Source of the DNA: Streptomyces kaniharaensis | GTDB lineage: Bacteria; Actinomycetota; Actinomycetes; Streptomycetales; Streptomycetaceae | Direction of reading: 5' to 3' | Assembly: GCF_009569385.1 (NCBI RefSeq) | Contig: NZ_WBOF01000001.1 | Span: 6,085,501 to 6,149,500 of the forward strand | DNA length: 64,000 nt | In this document: piece by piece, positions 51,270 through 60,064 of the stretch | Numbering within the stretch: the stretch's first letter is position 1 | Layout: each line of letters opens with the position of its first letter | Notes under the pieces: model-generated | Told to the model about the DNA's origin: nothing | Database searches by the model: none | What the model saw: only the letters and a program-made list of their open reading frames with translations | Position numbers and translations under genes: made by a program

Positions 51270-52868
51270 GTGGCGAGCGTGAACACGAACTCGTCCTCCC
51301 GGTACGACGCCGTGATCGTGGGCGGCGGGCACAACGGACTGGTGGCCGCGGCCTACCTCGCGCGGGCGGGGCAGCGGGTGGTGGTGCTCGAACGGCTGCC
51401 GCACACGGGCGGGGCGGCGGTGTCAGCCCGCGTGTTCACAGGGGTCGACGCCAGGCTGTCGCGCTACTCGTACCTGGTGAGCCTGCTGCCGCGGAAGGTG
51501 GTACGCGACCTGGGGCTGCGGCTGGAACTGCGGCGGCGCCGGATCGCCTCCTACTCGCCGACCGTGCGGGACGGAAAGCCGGCCGGGCTGCTGGTGGACG
51601 CGGCGGACCCGGACCGGACCCGGGAGTCGTTCCGGGCGCTGACCGGCGCCGACCGGGAGTGGGAGGCCTGGCGCCGCTTCTACGGGATGACCGGAGAGGT
51701 GGCCCGGCACGTGTTCCCGACGCTCACCGAGCCGCTGCCCTCGCGCGCAGAGCTGCGCCGGCGGGTCGGGGACGACGCCACGTGGGAGGCGCTGTTCGAA
51801 CGGCCGCTGGGCGAGACGATCGAGCGGACCTTCGCCGACGACCTCGTTCGCGGCGTGGTGCTCACGGATGCGCTGATCGGCACCTTCACCCACGCCCACG
51901 ACCCCTCGCTGCGGCAGAACCGCTGCTTCCTCTACCACGTGATCGGCAACGGCACGGGCGACTGGGACGTCCCGGTCGGCGGGATGGGCGCGGTGACGGG
52001 CGCACTGGCCAAGTCGGCGCTGGGGGCCGGCGCGGAGCTCCGGACCGGATGCGAGGTCACCGCCATCGCCACGGACGGTTTCGGCGACGCCGAGGTGACG
52101 TACCGCCACAATGGCGCGGAGTTCACGGTGGTGGGCCGAAGGGTGCTGGTGAACGCCGCCCCGGCGACCCTGGCCCGGCTGCTCGGTGAGGAACCCGGGC
52201 CCGCGCCGGAGGGCGCGCAGCTGAAGGTCAACATGGTGCTGCGCCGGCTGCCGAGGCTCAGGGACGCCTCGGTGGATCCGCGCGACGCCTTCGCCGGGAC
52301 GTTCCACATCGCCGAGGGCTACCGGCAGTTGGAGACGGCCTACGCCGAGGCGGCCGCGGGTCGGATGCCGTCGGCGCCGCCGTCGGAGATCTACTGCCAC
52401 ACGCTCACCGACTCCTCGATCCTGGGGCCCGAGGCGATCCGGCAGGGGTTCCACACGTTGACCCTGTTCGGCCTGCACATGCCCGCACGGCTGTTCAAGG
52501 ACCCGGCGGCGTACTCGGCGGCCAAGGAGCACGCGTTGGCGTCGAGCCTGGCGCAGTTGGACGAGGTGCTGGCCGAGCCGATCGCCGACTGCCTGGCGAC
52601 GGACGCCGACGGGCGGCCCTGCGTGGAGGCCAGGACACCGCTGGATCTGGAGCGGGAGATCAGCCTGCCGGGCGGTCACATCTTCCACCGGGACCTCTCG
52701 TTCCCCTTCACGGACGAGGGCGTGGCCGGCGCCGCCGCCCGCTGGGGAGTGGCGACGGCGTACCCGAACGTGCTGCTGTGCGGCGCGGGGATGATCCGCG
52801 GCGGCGGGGTCAGCGGCATTCCCGGGCACAACGCGGCGCAGGCCGTCCTGGAGGATCTGACCCGGTAG
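51270..52868 (+). CDS. Phytoene-dehydrogenase-like FAD oxidoreductase
   Basis: 532 residues. The start is GTG at 51270 or 51279; neither has a strong ribosome site. The dinucleotide-binding motif is YDAVIVGGGHNGLVAAAYLARAG, followed by LERLPHTGGAA (FAD Glu). The long middle and CGAGMIRGGGVSGIPGHNAAQAV near the C-terminus are the pattern of the PYROXD2/CrtI-like amine-oxidase superfamily. There are no carotenoid genes nearby, so the substrate is open. It follows the TerD gene on the same strand, 85 bases away. Confidence 0.88.
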   Translation: MASVNTNSSSRYDAVIVGGGHNGLVAAAYLARAGQRVVVLERLPHTGGAAVSARVFTGVDARLSRYSYLVSLLPRKVVRDLGLRLELRRRRIASYSPTVRDGKPAGLLVDAADPDRTRESFRALTGADREWEAWRRFYGMTGEVARHVFPTLTEPLPSRAELRRRVGDDATWEALFERPLGETIERTFADDLVRGVVLTDALIGTFTHAHDPSLRQNRCFLYHVIGNGTGDWDVPVGGMGAVTGALAKSALGAGAELRTGCEVTAIATDGFGDAEVTYRHNGAEFTVVGRRVLVNAAPATLARLLGEEPGPAPEGAQLKVNMVLRRLPRLRDASVDPRDAFAGTFHIAEGYRQLETAYAEAAAGRMPSAPPSEIYCHTLTDSSILGPEAIRQGFHTLTLFGLHMPARLFKDPAAYSAAKEHALASSLAQLDEVLAEPIADCLATDADGRPCVEARTPLDLEREISLPGGHIFHRDLSFPFTDEGVAGAAARWGVATAYPNVLLCGAGMIRGGGVSGIPGHNAAQAVLEDLTR

Positions 52869-52935
52869 GACCCGCTGTCGGTGCGGTGCGCTTGGATGGG
52901 GTCGTTGCACCGTTCCGACCGGGGGAGATCCACCT

Positions 52936-53550
52936 ATGACCACGTCCGACGCCGAGCTGCTGGCCGCCGCCAGGAATCCCACCGCCGAGTGGCTGGAGTC
53001 CCACTTCGGCGCGGGCACCCTGTGGCGCCCGAGCCCGGAGTCCCTGCCCGAGCGGCTGGAGGACGCCGAGACCCGCGCCTTCCTGACCGAGATCGGCATC
53101 CCGGCGGCCCGCAACGGATTCATCGACTACGACGGGGAGTTCCTGCCCGAGCGCGGCATGTGGGAGGCAGACCCGGACGAGATCTTCGGCCGCCGCTACC
53201 CCGACGACGACACCCCGCCGGCCGGCTACGCGTACTGCGTCGGGCTCGTCAACCAGCTGCACCTGATGGTGGACGGCACCAGCGGATCGGTCGAGGCCTA
53301 CGACCCGAACGGCTGGGACCACGCCGCCGGCCACGCCGGCTACGCGGCCGACTCGCTGCCGCAACTGATGGGCGCGATCGTCCTGTTGACCCGTTACGAG
53401 GAGCGCATCACCGAGGGCGACGCGGGGGCCGCGATCGCCGAGTTCACCGAGCTGCTGGAGCAGCTGGGCCTGAAGCTGGACGAATACGAGTTCTGGCACG
53501 ACCTGGTGGAGACCATGCGCGAGGGCTACGCGGACCTCGACGACGAGTGA
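52936..53550 (+). CDS. SUKH-4-like protein
   Basis: 204 residues from the ATG at 52936, with GGGGAGA about eight bases upstream. The order TRAFLTEIGIPAARNG, IDYDGEFLPERG, GYAYCVGLVNQLHLMVDGTSGSVEAYDP, and ADSLPQLMGAIVLLTRYEERI matches SUKH-fold proteins, many of which are immunity proteins of polymorphic toxins. The last helix (LDEYEFWHDLVETMREGYADL) is acidic. No toxin gene is adjacent, so a housekeeping or orphan role is possible. Confidence 0.6.
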   Translation: MTTSDAELLAAARNPTAEWLESHFGAGTLWRPSPESLPERLEDAETRAFLTEIGIPAARNGFIDYDGEFLPERGMWEADPDEIFGRRYPDDDTPPAGYAYCVGLVNQLHLMVDGTSGSVEAYDPNGWDHAAGHAGYAADSLPQLMGAIVLLTRYEERITEGDAGAAIAEFTELLEQLGLKLDEYEFWHDLVETMREGYADLDDE

Positions 53551-53611
53551 CACGGGTTTCACCACCGACGGCCGGGAGGACCGCCCCCACCGCAGCCGGA
53601 TAATCGGCTTG

Positions 53612-53633
53612 CCCGCACGGTTCGTCGTGCGGG
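53612..53633. terminator. Hairpin overlapping the GNAT ribosome site
   Basis: CCCGCACG and CGTGCGGG enclose GTTCGT between the SUKH-like and GNAT genes. Its 3' arm ends inside the GGGAGG (53631-53636) that precedes the GNAT start, so it may end the first transcript or mask the second ribosome site. Confidence 0.5.
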
Positions 53634-53645
53634 AGGGTCCGTACC

Positions 53646-54158
53646 ATGCCTGAACTGCACGATCTCGAACTGCGCCGCCTCACCTCCGACGACTGGCCGC
53701 TCTGGCGCGAGCTGCGCCTCGCCTCCCTCGCCGAGGCCCCGTACGCCTTCGGCTCCACCCTCGCCGACTGGCAGGGCCCCGGCGACCACGAGGAACGCTG
53801 GCGCTCCCGCCTGGAGATCCCCGGCGCCCTCGACCTGGTCGCCGTCCTCGAGGGACACCCCGTCGCCATGGCCAGCGGCGTCCCCGCCGACGAGGACCCG
53901 GCCGCCGCCGAGCTGATCTCCATGTGGGTCGGCCCCCAGGCCCGCGGCCGGGGCGTCGGCGACCGCCTCATCGCCGAGATCGCCCAGTGGGCCACCGCGC
54001 TGGGTTACCGCACGCTGAAGCTCGCCGTCATGCCCCACAACGAAGCCGCCATCGCCCTCTACCGCCGCCACGGCTTCACCGACACCGACGAGCTCGGCGA
54101 CCTCCTCGACGACGGCGTCAGCCGCGAACTCGTCCTCGCCAAGCCCCTCTCGGCCTGA
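53646..54158 (+). CDS. GNAT-family N-acetyltransferase
   Basis: 170 residues. LRRLTSDDWPLWRELRLASL opens the fold. VAVLEGHPVAMASGVP and LISMWVGPQARGRGVGDRLIAEIAQWA form the acetyl-CoA-binding motif A (R/Q-x-x-G-x-G/A pattern GRGVG). LAVMPHNEAAIALYRRHGF is motif B. The size and order suggest RimI-like or aminoglycoside-type small acetyltransferases. The acceptor is unknown. Confidence 0.9.
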   Translation: MPELHDLELRRLTSDDWPLWRELRLASLAEAPYAFGSTLADWQGPGDHEERWRSRLEIPGALDLVAVLEGHPVAMASGVPADEDPAAAELISMWVGPQARGRGVGDRLIAEIAQWATALGYRTLKLAVMPHNEAAIALYRRHGFTDTDELGDLLDDGVSRELVLAKPLSA

Positions 54159-54239
54159 CCCGGTCCGTTGCCTGACGTCAGAACCACATGAGGCGGGGGC
54201 TTCGACCATGTCGGAGCCCCTCGCGATTTCCGTCGATTC

Positions 54240-56309
54240 CTAGTCCGTGCGGGCGGTGGCCTTCGCCTTGGCCCGGGCGGGGAGGCCGTTGGTGACGTCC
54301 TCGACGAGGAGGCGCCAGGCGATGGCGTCGGCGGCCATGCGGAGTTGGTGGCTGCGGGGGCGGCCGACGTCGGCTTCGAGGCGGGCGTTGAGCCAGTCGG
54401 ACCACGCGTGGGCTAGGGCGCGGATCTGGCGGATGCCGGCCTCGGTGGGGGTGAGGAGGTCGCCGTCGCGGGTGAGGTAGCCCTCGGCGGTCAGGCGGTC
54501 GAAGACGGGTTCCAGGACTTCGGGCGGCATGCGTTTGCGGGCGGCGATGAGGTCGAGGGAGGCCTGTCCGAGGGCCTTGGTGTGGCCGGCGACCTCGATG
54601 AGGGCCCAGGCGCCGGCGAGGTCGACGCGGGTGTCGGCGCCGGAGACGATCGAGCGGACGGTGTCGAGGTCGACCCCACGGAGGATCTTGCCGACGGCGT
54701 ACTCCAGGTGCGGGTCGGAGTCGCTGCAGGTCGGCTGGGCGAAGCCCTCGCCCATGTCGGTGGAGCCGGCGCGGGCGGTGTCGCGCAGCGGGACCTGTTT
54801 GAGGAAGAGCGCGACGACGAAGCCGACGACGGCGACCGGGACGGTCCACAGGAAGACGGTGTGCAGGGCGTTGGAGTACGCCTCGACGATCGGTGCGGCC
54901 TGGGCGGCGGGCAGGGCGTGCAGGCCCTGCGGGCTCTGGGTGGCCCGGACGAGGACGGCGGGGTCGGTGCCGGTGAGCCGGGCGGAGGTGGCCACGCCGT
55001 GGGCGAGTTCGGTCCTGAGGCTGTTGGTGTAGATGGTGCCGAACACGGCGGTGCCGAAGGAACTGCCGATGGTGCGGAAGAACGTCACCCCGGAGGTGGC
55101 GGTGCCGAGGTCCGCGTAGTCGACGGTGTTCTGCACGGCGATGGTGAGCACCTGCATGCTGAGCCCGATGCCGACACCGAGGACGAACATGGAGAAGGAG
55201 GCCGCCGCGGTGCCCGTCCCGGGGTCGAGCAGCGAGAGCAGGTAGAGGCCGATGGCCATCACCAGCGTGCCGACGATCGGGAACAGCCGGTACTTGCCGG
55301 TCCTGCTGACGACGTTGCCGCTCGCGATGGAGGCGAGCAGCAGCCCGATCACCATCGGCAGCATGCGGATGCCGGAGACGGTGGCGGACTCGCCGTCGAC
55401 GTACTGGAGGAAGGTCGGCAGGAAGGTGAGCGCGCCGAGCATGGCGAAGCCGACGACGAAGCTGAGCACCGAGCAGACCGCGAACACCGGATTGCGGAAC
55501 AGCCGCATCGGCAGCATGGGTTCGACGGCGCGGGTCTCGACCCAGCAGAACAGGCCGAGCGCGACGACGCCGCCGGTGAACAGGCCGATGATCACCCCGG
55601 AGCCCCACGCGTACTGGTTGCCGCCCCAACTGGTGGCCAGGATCAGGGCGCCGGACCCGACCGCGACGAGCGCGATCCCCAGGTAGTCGATCACCGGGCG
55701 CGCGGCGGCCCGCACCGACGGGATGGTCCGGGCGGCCGCGGCGACCACGAGGATCGCGATCGGCACGTTGACGTAGAACGCCCAGCGCCACGACAGGTGG
55801 TCGGTGAACAGGCCGCCGAGCAGCGGGCCGACCACCGTCGCGACGCCGAACACCGCGCCGACCGCGCCCTGGTACTTGCCGCGCTCGCGCAGCGGGATGA
55901 CGTCGGCGATCAGCGCCATGGCGGTGACCATCAACCCGCCCGCGCCGACGCCCTGGAGGGCCCGCCAGGCGATGAGCAGCGTCATGTTGGTGGCGAGGCC
56001 GCAGAAGAACGAGCCGGTGATGAAGATGATCGCGGACAGCTGGAACAGCAGCTTGCGCCCGTACATGTCGCCGAACTTGCCGGCGAGCACGGTGGCGACG
56101 GTCTCCGCGAGCAGGTAGGAGGTCACCACCCAGGACATGTGGGCGGCCCCGCCCAGGTCCGCGACGATGGTGGGCAGGGCGGTGCCGACGATGGTCTGGT
56201 CGAGGGCGGCGAGCAGCATGCCGAGGACGATGGTGGCGAAGACGACGTTCCGCTGCCGTACGTCCAGCACCGGCGGGGCGGACGGCGGGGTCTCGATGGC
56301 GACGCTCAT
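54240..56309 (-). CDS. DHA2-family MFS exporter with C-terminal winged-helix domain
   Basis: 689 residues from the ATG at 56309, longer than the usual 480-550. The first 540 residues are a 14-helix drug exporter: LLAALDQTIVGTALPTIVADLGG, then SYLLAETVATVLAGKFGDMYGRK (motif A) and RALQGVGAGGLMVTAMALIAD. About residues 560-689 are cytoplasmic and resemble a MarR-like winged helix: LAGAWALIEVAGHTKALG, EVLEPVFDRLTAEGYLTRDGDLLTPTEAG. A regulator-like tail fused to an exporter is a known streptomycete arrangement and may sense drug or control the pump. It is divergent from a second DHA2 exporter at 56647. Confidence 0.92.
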   Translation of the reverse strand: MSVAIETPPSAPPVLDVRQRNVVFATIVLGMLLAALDQTIVGTALPTIVADLGGAAHMSWVVTSYLLAETVATVLAGKFGDMYGRKLLFQLSAIIFITGSFFCGLATNMTLLIAWRALQGVGAGGLMVTAMALIADVIPLRERGKYQGAVGAVFGVATVVGPLLGGLFTDHLSWRWAFYVNVPIAILVVAAAARTIPSVRAAARPVIDYLGIALVAVGSGALILATSWGGNQYAWGSGVIIGLFTGGVVALGLFCWVETRAVEPMLPMRLFRNPVFAVCSVLSFVVGFAMLGALTFLPTFLQYVDGESATVSGIRMLPMVIGLLLASIASGNVVSRTGKYRLFPIVGTLVMAIGLYLLSLLDPGTGTAAASFSMFVLGVGIGLSMQVLTIAVQNTVDYADLGTATSGVTFFRTIGSSFGTAVFGTIYTNSLRTELAHGVATSARLTGTDPAVLVRATQSPQGLHALPAAQAAPIVEAYSNALHTVFLWTVPVAVVGFVVALFLKQVPLRDTARAGSTDMGEGFAQPTCSDSDPHLEYAVGKILRGVDLDTVRSIVSGADTRVDLAGAWALIEVAGHTKALGQASLDLIAARKRMPPEVLEPVFDRLTAEGYLTRDGDLLTPTEAGIRQIRALAHAWSDWLNARLEADVGRPRSHQLRMAADAIAWRLLVEDVTNGLPARAKAKATARTD

Positions 56310-56586
56310 GTGCCCGCCCTTGTCCGGACCGGTGGCCCGGGGAGCCCCCACCGCTCGGCGGGGGCGTTCGCCCACGCGGACCGTTCGATGCCATGCCCGC
56401 TCATTCTGCAGCCTCGCTCATGCCCACAGCCTCGCCGCCGGCCCGGGTCCGCCGCGATCCGGCTCGGCCGTCTGGGTGAGCGGGGGCGGCCCGCGTGGCG
56501 GCGCGGGGCCGGCGGGGTCACGATGGCGCTCCGGTCCGTGCACGCGATGTGTGCACGACCGTCCCTGCGGGCCGGGCCACGCACCG

Positions 56587-56628
56587 CCCGGGAGGTCCGG
56601 CCGACCCGCCCGGGAGGTCCGACCGACC
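56587..56628 (+). repeat. Two direct repeats before an MFS gene
   Basis: CCCGGGAGGTCCGGCCGACC (56587-56606) and CCCGGGAGGTCCGACCGACC (56609-56628) differ at one base and are 22 bp apart centre to centre, about two helical turns. They end 18 bases before the MFS start codon and may bind a regulator on one DNA face. Confidence 0.75.
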
Positions 56629-56646
56629 GCCCCGGAAGGAGCGACC

Positions 56647-58149
56647 ATGGCGGCTCGTCTCGCGAACCCGCCACCGCCCGGTGCCTCCGCCGAGGGCGGA
56701 CGGACGTCGGAGCGACGGTGGCGGGCGCTCGCGGTCTGCCTGGTCGCCGGGTTCATGACCCTGTTGGACGTCAGCATCGTCAACGTCGCCCTGCCGACCG
56801 TCCGTACCGGGCTGCACATGTCGGAGAGCGGCCTCCAGTGGGTGCTGAGCGGCTACGCGCTCGCCTTCGGACTGATCCTCGTCCCGGCCGGGCGGCTCGG
56901 GGACGCGCGGAGCCGACGGGCCGTGTTCCTGACCGGGCTCGCGCTGTTCACCCTGGCCAGCGCCCTGGCGGGGGCGGCACGCAGCCAGGAGTGGCTGATC
57001 CTGGCCCGGCTGTTCCAGGGGGCGGCGGGCGGGGTGCTGGTGCCGCAGGTGTCCGGGTTCATCCAGACCCTCTTCCAGGGCGCCGAACGCGGCCGGGCGT
57101 TCGGCGCGCTCGGTGCGACGATCGGGGTGTCCACGGCCGTAGGGCCGCTGCTGGGCGGCCTGCTGATCCACCTGTTCGGGCCACAGGACGGCTGGCGGTG
57201 GGTGTTCTTCGTCAACCTGCCGATCGGCGTCACCGCCCTGCCGATCGGCTACCGGCTGCTGCCGGCGCCTCCGCCGCCCGGTGAGCGCGCCGGGCACCGC
57301 GACTTCGACCCGGTCGGTGTGCTGCTGCTCGGCGCCGGGACGGTGGCGTTGCTGCTGCCGTTCGTCCAACGGCAGCAGTGGCACGGCGCCGCACGCTGGC
57401 TGCTGCTGCCGGTGGCGGTGGTGCTGCTGGCGGTCTTCGTGGGCTGGGAGCGGTACTACGCGCGCCGTCGGGAGCCGCTGGTCAGCATGGAGCTGTTCGC
57501 GGTGCGGTCCTACGGGGCGGGGGTGCTGCTGTCGCTGGTGTACTTCGCCGGGTTCACCGCGATCTTCTTCATCTTCACGCTCTACCTCCAGGTGGGCCTG
57601 CACTACTCGGCGCTGGCGGCGGGCCTGGCGATCACGCCGTTCGCGGTCGGTTCGGCGGGTGCGGCGGCGCTGGGCGGACGGGTGGTCACCCGGCTGGGGA
57701 GGCGGCTGGTGGTGGGCGGGCTGGTGCTCGTGCTGCTCGGGCTGATGGCCTCGGCGCTGGTCGTGGGGTTCGGGCCGCCGGCGTCGGCGACGGGCTGGGC
57801 GACGGCGCTGCCGCTGCTGCTGGCGGGGACGGGCAGCGGGCTGGTGATTTCGCCGAACCAGACACTGACCCTCCAGCAGGTGCCGCTGGCTCGCGCCGGG
57901 AGCGCGGGCGGCGTGTTGCAGACCGCGCAGCGGGTCGGTTCGGCGGTGGGGATCGCGATCGTCGGCTCGGTGTTCTTCGCGCACGCCCGCGGACGGCACC
58001 CGGACTGGGCGCTCGCCTTCCAACTGGGGACGACGGTCGCGGCGAGCCTGGTACTCGCGGCGCTGCTGGTGGCCGTGCTCGACCTGGCGGCCGGACGGAG
58101 GAGCGGATCACTGAGCCGCTATCCGTCCGAGGGTGGCAGGTCGCGATAG
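56647..58149 (+). CDS. DHA2-family MFS exporter
   Basis: 500 residues from the ATG at 56647, with GGAAGGAG upstream. LVAGFMTLLDVSIVNVALPTVRTGLHMS is helix 1. YALAFGLILVPAGRLGDARSRR is motif A, and RLFQGAAGGVLVPQVSG and GPLLGGLLIHLFGPQDGWRWVFFVNLPIG are further family motifs. About 14 membrane helices are present. Two direct repeats lie in the leader. The 3' end overlaps that of the TIGR03943 gene by 31 bases, tail to tail. Confidence 0.93.
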   Translation: MAARLANPPPPGASAEGGRTSERRWRALAVCLVAGFMTLLDVSIVNVALPTVRTGLHMSESGLQWVLSGYALAFGLILVPAGRLGDARSRRAVFLTGLALFTLASALAGAARSQEWLILARLFQGAAGGVLVPQVSGFIQTLFQGAERGRAFGALGATIGVSTAVGPLLGGLLIHLFGPQDGWRWVFFVNLPIGVTALPIGYRLLPAPPPPGERAGHRDFDPVGVLLLGAGTVALLLPFVQRQQWHGAARWLLLPVAVVLLAVFVGWERYYARRREPLVSMELFAVRSYGAGVLLSLVYFAGFTAIFFIFTLYLQVGLHYSALAAGLAITPFAVGSAGAAALGGRVVTRLGRRLVVGGLVLVLLGLMASALVVGFGPPASATGWATALPLLLAGTGSGLVISPNQTLTLQQVPLARAGSAGGVLQTAQRVGSAVGIAIVGSVFFAHARGRHPDWALAFQLGTTVAASLVLAALLVAVLDLAAGRRSGSLSRYPSEGGRSR

Positions 58150-58919
58150 GGCGCGCGGGGCTGGGGGACGGCGTGCTGCTCGGTGACGTCCAGGCGCGGG
58201 GCGGTGTTGGCGGGGGCTTCGGGGACGGGGCGCCAGACGCCGATCAGGTCGACCCAGGTGTCGGCGGCCGGGGCCGGGCCGGCGGCGTGGACGAGGACGC
58301 GCAGACGGCGGGCGTCGGCCGCGCAGCAGCTCACCACCAGGCGGTTCAGGTACCACTCGTCGGGCCCCGAGCCGGGAGCGACGAAACCGGTGAGACGGAC
58401 CTTGCGGTTCTGCAGACTCTTCCGCGGGTCGCGGCTGCGCCCGATGAACTCGGTCAGCGACATCGGGGTAGGCACCGAGATGGCTGGCGCCTGCGGACCG
58501 AGGTCGGCGTAGCTCGCCTGCTCCATGGTGGCGTCCGCGCCGTCGCGGGAGGCGGTGAAGGAGCCGAGCGCGGGCGGGGTGAAGCAGAGCAGCAGCACGA
58601 CGGGCACGGTCAACAGCCAGGCCACGCGCGGCCCGTGGTCGTGCCCGTGCTGCTCCTCTTCGGCGTCGGGGCGGACGGCGTTGCCCTCGGCGTCACGGCC
58701 GAACCGCGTGACGGGCTCCCGCAGCCGTGCCGTCAGACAGTCGACCACGCCCGCGACGCCCACCCCGAGCAGCACCAGCCCGGAGGCGATCAGCGGGTAG
58801 CGCAGGCCCTCCTTGACGTACTGGAGGAAGACGTCGCTGCCGACGGTGATCCGCAGCAGCGCGATCCCGACCAGGGCGATGAGCAGGGATGGCGCGAGGC
58901 CCCGGACCACGGTCTTCAC
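58119..58919 (-). CDS. TIGR03943 (DUF1980) membrane protein, permease partner
   Basis: 266 residues. The GTG at 58919 overlaps the permease stop by four bases, so translation is coupled. Two membrane helices in the N-terminal part (LLIALVGIALLRITV, LIASGLVLLGVGVAGVV), a His-rich loop (EEEQHGHDHG), and a third helix (VAWLLTVPVVLLLCF) precede a C-terminal extracytoplasmic domain. That domain has VRLTGFVAPG, WYLNRLVVSCCAADARRL (a CC pair) and DTWVDLIGVW. This family always accompanies a YraQ-type permease. The pair is thought to handle a metal or metal-bound compound, in keeping with the Zur-like box upstream. Confidence 0.92.
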   Translation of the reverse strand: MKTVVRGLAPSLLIALVGIALLRITVGSDVFLQYVKEGLRYPLIASGLVLLGVGVAGVVDCLTARLREPVTRFGRDAEGNAVRPDAEEEQHGHDHGPRVAWLLTVPVVLLLCFTPPALGSFTASRDGADATMEQASYADLGPQAPAISVPTPMSLTEFIGRSRDPRKSLQNRKVRLTGFVAPGSGPDEWYLNRLVVSCCAADARRLRVLVHAAGPAPAADTWVDLIGVWRPVPEAPANTAPRLDVTEQHAVPQPRAPYRDLPPSDG

Positions 58920-59932
58920 AACAGGACCCCACCGATCACGATGCTGGCGACGAGCGCGACCGCGAAGGTCGCGGAGGAGAACCGGGCGGCGAAGCCGCGG
59001 CCGAAGGCGCCCGACTGAAGGGCGATCAGCTTCAGGTCGACCATCGGGCCGACGACCATGAACGCCAGCCGTGCGGTGGGGGAGAAGCCGGTGAGCGAGG
59101 CGGCGACGAAGGCGTCCGCCTCGGAGCAGACCGCGAGGACCACGGCCAGCCCGGCCAGGACCGGGATGCCCAGCCACGGCGAGTCGTCGAAGGTCTCCAG
59201 GATCGACGGCGGCACGAGGACGTTGAACGCCGCGGCGGCGGCCGCGCCGACCACCAGGAACCCGCCCGCGTGCAGGAAGTCGTGCTGGAGGCTGCGGCGG
59301 AACTCGTCCAGCGGGTTGCGTCCGGTTATGCCGTGGTGGTCCGGGGCCTTGGGCAGCCGCAGCCACTCGGGCCGGCCGAACGCGACCCAGAGCCAGCCCA
59401 TGACGACCGCCGTGACGAGCGAGGCCACCAGCCGGGCGAGCACCATCCCGGGCCTGCCGGGAAAGGCGATCGCGGTGGCGGCCAGCACCACCGGGTTGAC
59501 GGCCGGGGCGGAGAGCAGAAACGCGAGCGCGGCCGCCGGAGCGACACCACGCTTCATCAGGCTCCCGGCGACGGGCACGGACGCGCACTCACAGCCGGGG
59601 AGGACGGCCCCCGCCATGCCGGCGACGGGGACCGCGAGCGCCGGGTTCCTCGGCAGCACCCTGGTGAACACCGCGGCCGGGACGAACGCCGCGATCGCCG
59701 CCGACACGACCGTGCCCAGCACGAGGAACGGCACGCCCTGCACGACGATCGCCACCAGCAGCGTCCGCCACGCCCGCGGCCCGCCGGTGTCCCAGGTCGC
59801 GGCGAGTGCGACGACCGCCGCGCTCGCCGCGACCAGCGGCACTCCCACCAGCAGCGCCGGCCGCCGGCGGGGCGGGGTGACCGCCGGTGCCGCCGCGAGG
59901 TGCCGGACGCTGCTGGGACTCGTCTCCACCAT
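58916..59932 (-). CDS. YraQ-type permease
   Basis: 338 residues from the ATG at 59932. About eight to ten hydrophobic helices are present. The conserved segment AGAVLPGCECASVPVAGSLMKRG has two cysteines (GCECAS), and SEADAFVAASLTGF and GPMVDLKLIAL follow, all hallmarks of the COG0701 permeases. It is first in a two-gene operon with the TIGR03943 protein, which starts on its stop codon. A Zur-like palindrome at 60001-60015 precedes it, so zinc-dependent repression is likely. The cargo is not known. Confidence 0.93.
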   Translation of the reverse strand: MVETSPSSVRHLAAAPAVTPPRRRPALLVGVPLVAASAAVVALAATWDTGGPRAWRTLLVAIVVQGVPFLVLGTVVSAAIAAFVPAAVFTRVLPRNPALAVPVAGMAGAVLPGCECASVPVAGSLMKRGVAPAAALAFLLSAPAVNPVVLAATAIAFPGRPGMVLARLVASLVTAVVMGWLWVAFGRPEWLRLPKAPDHHGITGRNPLDEFRRSLQHDFLHAGGFLVVGAAAAAAFNVLVPPSILETFDDSPWLGIPVLAGLAVVLAVCSEADAFVAASLTGFSPTARLAFMVVGPMVDLKLIALQSGAFGRGFAARFSSATFAVALVASIVIGGVLL

Positions 59933-60000
59933 GGTGACCGCCCCTCGGCACGTTCTGCCTGCTCACCGTCATAACGAGCGAGCACGGGCCAAGGTAGCGG

Positions 60001-60015
60001 TGATAATCACTTTCA
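60001..60015. promoter_or_regulatory. Zur-like operator
   Basis: TGATAATCACTTTCA is a 15-bp imperfect palindrome matching the 7-1-7 Zur box of streptomycetes (TGAxAATxATTxTCA type). It lies 69 bases upstream of the permease start, in an AT-rich patch. Confidence 0.7.
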
Positions 60016-60064
60016 TCTAGAGGGCGTTCGGGCGATCCGCCGCAGGCGGCTCCCGGGGCTGCTG

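Noticed and set aside
48854..52868. Biosynthetic gene cluster around the P450 and phytoene-dehydrogenase-like genes
   Set aside because: No core synthase (PKS, NRPS, terpene, RiPP) or ferredoxin is nearby, and the neighbours (TerD, SUKH, PPase) are unrelated. The P450 and flavoprotein look like isolated genes.
52936..53550. Toxin-immunity pair
   Set aside because: The SUKH-like protein has no toxin gene beside it; its neighbours are a flavoprotein and an acetyltransferase.
54582..57284. Long plus-strand frame opposite the DHA2 exporter
   Set aside because: It is antisense to a complete 14-helix transporter and has biased Gly/Asp/Glu composition without a ribosome site.
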